Origin: CAYNFH01 sp964396385
Lineage (GTDB): Bacteria > Armatimonadota > Chthonomonadetes > Chthonomonadales > CAJBBX01
Length of the DNA: 10,921 bases
NCBI GenBank assembly: GCA_964396385.1
Contig: CAYNFH010000208.1
Location: 1-10,921 of the forward strand
Reading direction: 5' to 3'
Position numbers and translations under genes: made by a program. This document shows positions 6,662-10,921 of this stretch, piece after piece. Within the stretch, counting starts at the first letter, position 1. Each line of letters begins with the position of its first letter. The notes beneath the pieces were generated by a model. The model ran no database searches and was not told the DNA's origin. It saw only the letters and a list, made by a program, of their open reading frames with translations.

Positions 6662-7705
6662 ATGACGGCACGCCCTATGCGAATCGCCGTGGATGCGATG
6701 GGAGGCGACCTCGGTCCATCCGAAGTCGTCCGCGGCGTGCTGCGCGCCGCGCGTGACCGGGAGGATTCGTTCCACCTGATCATCGTCGGTGACCAGGACC
6801 AGATCCGTGAGGAGCTGTCGCGGCATCGCAACGTACCCGAGGCGATCTCCATCCACCATGCCTCCCAGACCATCGAGATGACCGATAAGCCTCGGGAGGC
6901 CTACCGGAAGAAGCCGGACGCCTCCGTAGTGGTCGCCGCTCGCCTGGTGAAGGAAGGAGAGGCGGACGCGTTCATCTCCATCGGGAATACCGGCGCGGCC
7001 ATGGCCGCCGCCATCTTCCTCCTGCGGCCCCTCCCCGGCATCGATCGTCCTGCCATCGCCACGCCCCTCCCTTCGACGCGGGAGACCGTTGTGCTGCTGG
7101 ACGCCGGCGCGAACGTGGACTGCGCGCCCCACCAGCTTGTGGAGTTCGCGGTGATGGGGCAGGTATACCAGCGGCAGGTGCTCGGGAAGCAGGACCCCAC
7201 CGTGGCTCTGCTTTCCAACGGCGAGGAGGAGAGCAAGGGCAACGAGCTGACCAAGGAGGCCCACGGACTGCTGAAGAAGCACGTGCGGGAGTTCCGCGGC
7301 AACATCGAGGGCATGAACGTGTTCCGCGGTAAGGCCGACGTCGTGGTGTGCGACGGCTTTAGCGGCAACATCCTCCTCAAGACCGGCGAAGGCGTCGCGG
7401 AGATGGTCATCAAGATGGTGAGGGAGGAGCTGACCCGTCACCGCTGGATGAAGCTGTTCCTCCTGCCGCTGCGCAAGGGGATGCGGAGCCTCCGCAACCG
7501 CATCGACTATCGCGAGTTCGGCGGCGCGCCGCTGCTGGGTGTCAACGGCGTGTGCATCATCGGGCACGGCCGCTCGGATGCCCGCGCCATCGTCAATGCC
7601 ATCCGCGTCGCAGAGATCTCGGTCCGCAACAACCTGGTCCGCGAAATAGAGAAGGCCATCTGCTCCAGCGGGTTGGAGACCGGCCTTCGCGCGGGAGCCT
7701 CCTGA
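6662..7705 (+). CDS. plsX: Phosphate acyltransferase PlsX
   Basis: PlsX is a peripheral membrane enzyme that converts acyl-ACP to acyl-phosphate, the donor used by PlsY in phospholipid synthesis. The 347 residues are slightly longer than usual. Family landmarks are DAMGGDLGP 11-19, SIGNTGAAM 106-114, LLDAGANVDC 145-154, LSNGEEESKGN 184-194, DGFSGNILLKTGEG 231-244 and GVNGVCIIGHG 293-303. Two starts are possible: ATG 6662 and ATG 6677. The second would give the more canonical MRIAVDAMGGD beginning; neither has a clear Shine-Dalgarno. The gene follows rpmF after 18 bases, and its stop abuts the fabH ATG, so it is clearly co-transcribed. Confidence 0.97.
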   Translation: MTARPMRIAVDAMGGDLGPSEVVRGVLRAARDREDSFHLIIVGDQDQIREELSRHRNVPEAISIHHASQTIEMTDKPREAYRKKPDASVVVAARLVKEGEADAFISIGNTGAAMAAAIFLLRPLPGIDRPAIATPLPSTRETVVLLDAGANVDCAPHQLVEFAVMGQVYQRQVLGKQDPTVALLSNGEEESKGNELTKEAHGLLKKHVREFRGNIEGMNVFRGKADVVVCDGFSGNILLKTGEGVAEMVIKMVREELTRHRWMKLFLLPLRKGMRSLRNRIDYREFGGAPLLGVNGVCIIGHGRSDARAIVNAIRVAEISVRNNLVREIEKAICSSGLETGLRAGAS

Positions 7706-8710
7706 ATGCGAGTGCCGACGAGCGCCGGCATCCTGGGCGCCGGCATGGCGGTTCCGGACCGCGTACTGACCAACGCGGACCTGGAGAAGCTGGTCGACAC
7801 CTCCGACGAGTGGATCACTACGCGAACCGGCATCAAGGAGCGACGGGTCACGGGGCCGGAGGAGTCCACCGGCAGCCTCGGCACTATGGCGGCCCGGAAG
7901 GCGCTGGAAGATGCTCGCATCGCCCCAGAGGACCTCGACCTCATCATCTGCGCAACGACCACCGGCAATCACCCCTGGCCGGCGACGGCCTGCCTCATCC
8001 AGAGCGGCCTGGGCGCGTCTCGCGCCGCCGCTTTCGACATTAGCGCGGCCTGCTCCGGCTTCACCTACGCGCTGGCCGCCGGCGCGAGCCTGATCGAGAG
8101 CGGGGCCATGCGCCGCGTGCTCGTGATCGGGGCGGACACGCTGACCAAGCAGCTCGATTGGACCGACCGCAACACCTGTATCCTGTTTGGCGACGGGGCA
8201 GGCGCAGTGGTGCTGGGGCCGTGCGCTCCCGGCGAAGGCGTGCTGGCCTCCGCGCTCGGGGCCGATGGGCGCGGCTTCGAGCAGATCTGGATACCGTGTG
8301 GTGGAACGATCGAGCCTCACTCCCCGAACATCCGTGAGGGTCACGAGCGCCAGATACACATGCGCGGCGCGGAGGTTTTCAAGTTCGCGGTACGCATCAT
8401 GGGCGAAGTGAGCCTGGAGGCGCTGTGCCGCGCGGGGCTCTCCTCTCGGGACGTGAGCCTCTTCATCCCGCACCAGGCCAATATCCGCATCATCAATGCG
8501 GCGGCCGAACGGATGGCGCTTGCGCCGGAGCAGGTGTTCGTGAACGTGGAGAAGTACGGCAATACCTCCGCGGGCTCCATCCCCATCGCGTTGGCGGAGG
8601 CGATGCACGCAGGGCGGATCCGGCGGGGGGACGTCATCGTATTTGTTGGCTTCGGCGCGGGCCTTACCTGGGGCGCGAACGTAGTGCGATGGAGCAGGGA
8701 TGAAAGGTAA
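7706..8710 (+). CDS. fabH: Beta-ketoacyl-ACP synthase III FabH
   Basis: FabH condenses acetyl-CoA (or another acyl-CoA primer) with malonyl-ACP and so starts fatty acid chains. The 334 residues are normal length. The catalytic triad is present: Cys116 in ISAACSGFTYALA, His256 in IPHQANIRI and Asn286 in NVEKYGNTSAGS. The N-terminal segment has the usual TNADLEKLVDTSDEWI and RTGIKERR pieces. The ATG directly follows the plsX stop, with CGGGAG 8 bases upstream inside plsX. The stop is followed almost at once by a perfect 28-bp inverted repeat. Whether straight- or branched-chain primers are preferred cannot be read from the sequence by eye. Confidence 0.97.
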   Translation: MRVPTSAGILGAGMAVPDRVLTNADLEKLVDTSDEWITTRTGIKERRVTGPEESTGSLGTMAARKALEDARIAPEDLDLIICATTTGNHPWPATACLIQSGLGASRAAAFDISAACSGFTYALAAGASLIESGAMRRVLVIGADTLTKQLDWTDRNTCILFGDGAGAVVLGPCAPGEGVLASALGADGRGFEQIWIPCGGTIEPHSPNIREGHERQIHMRGAEVFKFAVRIMGEVSLEALCRAGLSSRDVSLFIPHQANIRIINAAAERMALAPEQVFVNVEKYGNTSAGSIPIALAEAMHAGRIRRGDVIVFVGFGAGLTWGANVVRWSRDER

Positions 8711-8712
8711 GA

Positions 8713-8776
8713 GACCACAGACCACAGACGACGGACCACTCTGGAGTCAGTGGTCCGTCGTCTGTGGTCTGTGGTC
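8713..8776. repeat. Perfect 28-bp inverted repeat with 8-nt loop (fabH-fabD spacer)
   Basis: The left arm 8713-8740 and the right arm 8749-8776 are exact reverse complements around the loop CTGGAGTC (8741-8748). Each arm holds a tandem heptamer, ACCACAG at 8714-8720 and 8721-8727, followed by ACGACGGACCAC. In RNA this is a very stable 28-bp hairpin occupying almost the whole spacer. No T run follows on either strand, so it is not a classic terminator. The perfect symmetry suggests a recently arrived or conversion-maintained element. Confidence 0.95.
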
Positions 8777-8788
8777 ACGGGCAGTGAG

Positions 8789-9739
8789 TTGACGAAAGTA
8801 GCGTTTCTATTTCCCGGACAGGGCTCCCAGCAGGTGGGGATGGGAGCGGATTTCCTCGCCGGCTCGGCCGCCGCGCGGGCCGTGTTCGAATCGGCAGACG
8901 CAATCCTGGGGTTCCCGCTGTCGCGGCTGTGCTTTGAGGGGCCGGAGGAGGAGCTGCGGCAGACCATCAATACCCAGCCGGCGCTGTTCGTCACGAGCTG
9001 CGCCGCGCTCGCGGCACTGCGGGAGCGCGTGACCGTGCAGCCTGTCGCGGTGGCCGGCCACAGCGTGGGGGAGTACGCGGCGCTCTACGCGGCCAGCGCG
9101 GTTACATTTGAAGCGGGGCTGCGGCTGGTGCGCCAGCGCGCGGAGCTGATGCAGGAGGCCGCGGGGCGGCGCCCCGGAACCATGGCGGCCGTGCTGGGGC
9201 TGGACGCGGACGCGGTCCGGCAGGCGGTGGAGGCGGCGCGTCCGGCCGGCATCGTCGCCGTGGCGAACTACAACAGTCCCGGCCAGATCGTGATCTCCGG
9301 TGAGAGGGCCGCCGTGGAGCGGGCGGGCGAGCTGGCGCGGGAGGCCGGGGCGAAGCGGGTTATCCCCCTGCCGGTATCTGGCGGGTTCCACTCGCCGCTC
9401 ATGGTGGGAGCCGGCGACGCGCTCTACCCCGCGCTGCGGGAGGTCGTGTTCAAGCAGACGACCGTGCCGGTGGTGGTGAACGTGACGGCGGAGTACTGCA
9501 AGAACGGTGTGGACTTCGGTCCCTATCTCACAATGCAGGTGAGCGGCAGCGTGCGCTGGGAGGAGTCCATGCGGCGGCTGCTGGCGGATGGGGTAGAGCT
9601 CTTCCTGGAGCTAGGCTCTGGAGACGTGCTTGCGGGCCTGCTGAAGCGGATCGACAAGTCCGCCCGCGCTATCAGCGTGGAGGACATGGCGTCCGTGGAG
9701 CAGGCGGCAGCGGCGCTGAGTGGGGCCGGGGAGGCCTGA
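8789..9739 (+). CDS. fabD: Malonyl-CoA-ACP transacylase FabD (TTG start)
   Basis: FabD moves malonyl groups from CoA to ACP to supply all elongation steps. Counting from the TTG at 8789 gives MTKVAFLFPGQGSQ as the N-terminus and places the nucleophile at Ser92 (GHSVGEYAAL), the substrate-carboxylate Arg at 117 and the catalytic His at 201 (GGFHSPLM). These are the same numbers as in E. coli FabD, so the TTG start (316 residues) is strongly favoured. Upstream in-frame GTGs at 8750 and 8771 lie within the right arm of the inverted repeat and would add residues encoded by the repeat. No good Shine-Dalgarno precedes the TTG. The gene may depend on coupling to fabH or on the hairpin for its initiation rate. 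Confidence 0.96.
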   Translation: MTKVAFLFPGQGSQQVGMGADFLAGSAAARAVFESADAILGFPLSRLCFEGPEEELRQTINTQPALFVTSCAALAALRERVTVQPVAVAGHSVGEYAALYAASAVTFEAGLRLVRQRAELMQEAAGRRPGTMAAVLGLDADAVRQAVEAARPAGIVAVANYNSPGQIVISGERAAVERAGELAREAGAKRVIPLPVSGGFHSPLMVGAGDALYPALREVVFKQTTVPVVVNVTAEYCKNGVDFGPYLTMQVSGSVRWEESMRRLLADGVELFLELGSGDVLAGLLKRIDKSARAISVEDMASVEQAAAALSGAGEA

Positions 9740-9748
9740 CACCGGCTT

Positions 9749-9755
9749 AAGGAGG
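9749..9755 (+). promoter_or_regulatory. Shine-Dalgarno for fabG
   Basis: AAGGAGG lies 6 bases before the ATG at 9762. It rules out the longer frame from GTG 9720, which would overlap the fabD end. Confidence 0.85.
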
Positions 9756-9761
9756 GTATCC

Positions 9762-10514
9762 ATGAGGCTCGAAGGCAAGGTGGCGCTGGTCACGGGAGCT
9801 GGGCGCGGCGGGCGGGGGATCGGCCGTTCCATCGCGCTCGCGCTCGCGGCCGAGGGCGCCGACATCGTCATTTCGGACTTCGTGGTGGAGAACGCGGACG
9901 CGGTGGCCGCCGAGGTACGCGAGGCGACCAGTAGGCGAGCGCTGTCCGTTCAGGGCAACGTAGCGGTGCAGGCGGACGTAGAGAGAATGTTCGAGCAGGC
10001 GATGGCCGAGTTCGGCCGCATCGACATTCTGGTTAACAACGCCGGGATCACACGCGACAACCTGATCATGCGGATGAGCGAGGAAGATTGGGACGCGGTG
10101 GTGGACAGCAACCTGAAGGGGACGTTCCTCTGCACCAAGGCTGTCTCCCGTGTCATGCTCAAGCAGAAGTACGGCAAGATCGTCAACGTGGCCAGTGTGA
10201 TGGGCATTGTCGGCAACGCTGGACAGGCCAACTATTCAGCCTCAAAAGCGGGTATCATTGCGCTGACCAAGACCACGGCCAAAGAGTTGGGCTCCCGGGG
10301 TATCACAGTCAATGCAGTGGCGCCCGGCTTCATCCAGACCGTAATGACGGACTCGCTTCCGGACGAGCTGCGAGAGCAGATGAAGAAGCAGGTCCCCCTC
10401 GCCCGGCTTGGCACCCCAGAAGATGTCGCGAAAGTGATCCTGTTCCTGTCCACGGACGACTCGGCCTACGTGACCGGCCAGACCATCTCGATAGACGGCG
10501 GACTGTTCATGTAA
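9762..10514 (+). CDS. fabG: 3-oxoacyl-ACP reductase FabG
   Basis: FabG is an NADPH-dependent reductase of the short-chain dehydrogenase family that reduces 3-oxoacyl-ACP in each elongation cycle. The 250-residue chain has NNAG at 92-95 and the tetrad Asn117, Ser145, Tyr158 and Lys162 (Y-S-A-S-K). The C-terminus has PEDVAKVILFL and the T-G-Q-x-I-x-I-D-G-G signature. One oddity is the cofactor loop: T11-G-A-G-R-G-G-R-G-I-G21 has three extra residues compared with the usual TGxxxGIG, and the common D-V after strand 3 reads N66-V. The position between fabD and acpP supports true FabG rather than another SDR. The start is set by the strong ribosome site. Confidence 0.95.
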   Translation: MRLEGKVALVTGAGRGGRGIGRSIALALAAEGADIVISDFVVENADAVAAEVREATSRRALSVQGNVAVQADVERMFEQAMAEFGRIDILVNNAGITRDNLIMRMSEEDWDAVVDSNLKGTFLCTKAVSRVMLKQKYGKIVNVASVMGIVGNAGQANYSASKAGIIALTKTTAKELGSRGITVNAVAPGFIQTVMTDSLPDELREQMKKQVPLARLGTPEDVAKVILFLSTDDSAYVTGQTISIDGGLFM

Positions 10515-10521
10515 ATGACCC

Positions 10522-10527
10522 AGGAGG
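10522..10527 (+). promoter_or_regulatory. Shine-Dalgarno for acpP
   Basis: AGGAGG lies 5 bases before ATG 10533. This marks it as the start rather than the in-frame ATG at 10515, which touches the fabG stop and itself lacks a ribosome site. Confidence 0.85.
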
Positions 10528-10532
10528 AATCT

Positions 10533-10769
10533 ATGTCTACGTTTGACCGCGTGAAGAAAGTGATTGTCGAGCAACTGGACGTCAGCGAGGAGGAGGTCAC
10601 CCCGGAAGCCTCCTTCGTGGACGATCTCGGCGCAGACTCTCTGGACGTGGTGGAGCTGGTGATGGGCCTGGAAGAAGAGTTTGACATTGAGATTCCCGAT
10701 GAAGACGCGGAGAAAATCGTCAAGGTCAAGGACGCCGTCAACTACATCGAAGAGAAGACAAAGAGCTAG
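10533..10769 (+). CDS. acpP: Acyl carrier protein
   Basis: This 78-residue acidic protein carries growing acyl chains on a phosphopantetheine arm. The attachment serine is Ser36 within DDLGADSLDVVELVM, the canonical DSL motif, and helix 2 and the acidic helix 3 (IPDEDAEKI) follow. It lies between fabG and fabF as in many bacteria. The strong ribosome site fits its need for high expression. It receives malonyl groups from FabD, is extended by FabH/FabF, is reduced by FabG and donates to PlsX, all encoded in this window. Confidence 0.98.
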   Translation: MSTFDRVKKVIVEQLDVSEEEVTPEASFVDDLGADSLDVVELVMGLEEEFDIEIPDEDAEKIVKVKDAVNYIEEKTKS

Positions 10770-10780
10770 TAGCGGTACTT

Positions 10781-10921
10781 ATGGCAGATAGTTCCACAAG
10801 GCCGGACCAGGAGCGGGTCGTCATAACAGGGCTGGGGGTCGTAACATCCCTCGGCATCGGCGTGGAACGGTTCTGGGAGAATATCCTGGCCGGCAAGTCA
10901 GGGGTCAGCCGCATCTCCAAC
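10781..10921 (+). CDS. fabF: Beta-ketoacyl-ACP synthase II FabF, 3' truncated by window end
   Basis: The first 47 residues are visible: MADSSTRPDQ followed by ERVVITGLGVVTSLGIG, FWENILAGKSGVSRI. The VVITGLGVVTSLG strand and the W-x-x-I-L-A-G-K-S-G-V segment are typical of the FabF/KAS II N-terminus. The catalytic Cys-His-His residues lie beyond the window. The ATG is 11 bases after the acpP stop, with no clear Shine-Dalgarno. The ~10-residue N-terminal extension before the first strand is slightly longer than in E. coli. Confidence 0.93.
   Translation, partial: MADSSTRPDQERVVITGLGVVTSLGIGVERFWENILAGKSGVSRISN

Noticed and set aside
6455..8725. 756-codon open frame on the minus strand opposite rpmF, plsX and fabH
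   Set aside because: This is a shadow frame: three verified genes lie on the other strand, the product has no domain and there is no ribosome site.
8713..8776. The fabH-fabD hairpin as an intrinsic terminator
   Set aside because: No T tract follows on either strand, and essential fabD, fabG and acpP genes lie downstream in the same direction.
8750..8788. Upstream GTG codons (8750, 8771) as the fabD start
   Set aside because: They lie in the right arm of the perfect inverted repeat. Starting at TTG 8789 reproduces the standard N-terminus and the active-site numbering Ser92/Arg117/His201.
9720..9761. Longer fabG from GTG 9720
   Set aside because: It would overlap the fabD end and has no ribosome site, whereas ATG 9762 has AAGGAGG at ideal spacing.
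10515..10532. acpP start at ATG 10515
   Set aside because: The Shine-Dalgarno lies downstream of it and is well placed for ATG 10533, which also gives standard ACP length.

Overview
This is a GC-rich bacterial chromosomal window with every supported gene on the + strand. The right two thirds is conserved housekeeping: recG, coaD, a coiled-coil gene, yceD (DUF177), rpmF, and then a fatty-acid synthesis cluster plsX-fabH-fabD-fabG-acpP-fabF (fabF cut by the window end). Pairing coaD with an ATP-synthase-b-like coiled-coil gene and yceD-rpmF-plsX-fab is typical of Firmicutes/Chloroflexota/Armatimonadota-type genomes. High GC, an FBXO11-like beta-helix protein and a Gfo/Idh/MocA oxidoreductase make an Armatimonadota or Chloroflexota relative my best guess. 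That placement is inference, not proof.

The left part (1-2376) is more accessory. It holds the 3' end of a right-handed beta-helix protein with a very regular cysteine ladder (1-894), then a promoter-like sequence (900-929). After that come a Doc/Fic-fold protein that has lost its catalytic His (967-1422) and a Gfo/Idh/MocA oxidoreductase (1423-2376), joined with no gap. recG begins one base after the oxidoreductase stop, so the pseudo-Doc, the oxidoreductase and recG look like one transcript.

The core part (2378-10921) supplies DNA repair (RecG), coenzyme A synthesis (CoaD), ribosomal protein bL32 with its usual YceD partner, and lipid building. PlsX links acyl-ACP to phospholipid. FabD makes malonyl-ACP, FabH starts chains, FabG reduces them, AcpP carries them and FabF extends them. 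CoaD sits upstream of the same group; it makes the CoA precursor from which the ACP phosphopantetheine arm derives.

The most unusual signal lies in the spacers. Three of them (recG-coaD, yceD-rpmF, fabH-fabD) each hold an inverted repeat whose arms are built from short tandem words of 7 to 9 bases. The words differ between sites, but the architecture is the same. The fabH-fabD example is a perfect 28-bp stem with an 8-nt loop, directly before a fabD TTG start with no clear Shine-Dalgarno. No spacer exceeds 300 bases, and I saw no tRNA, rRNA, CRISPR array or transposase gene.
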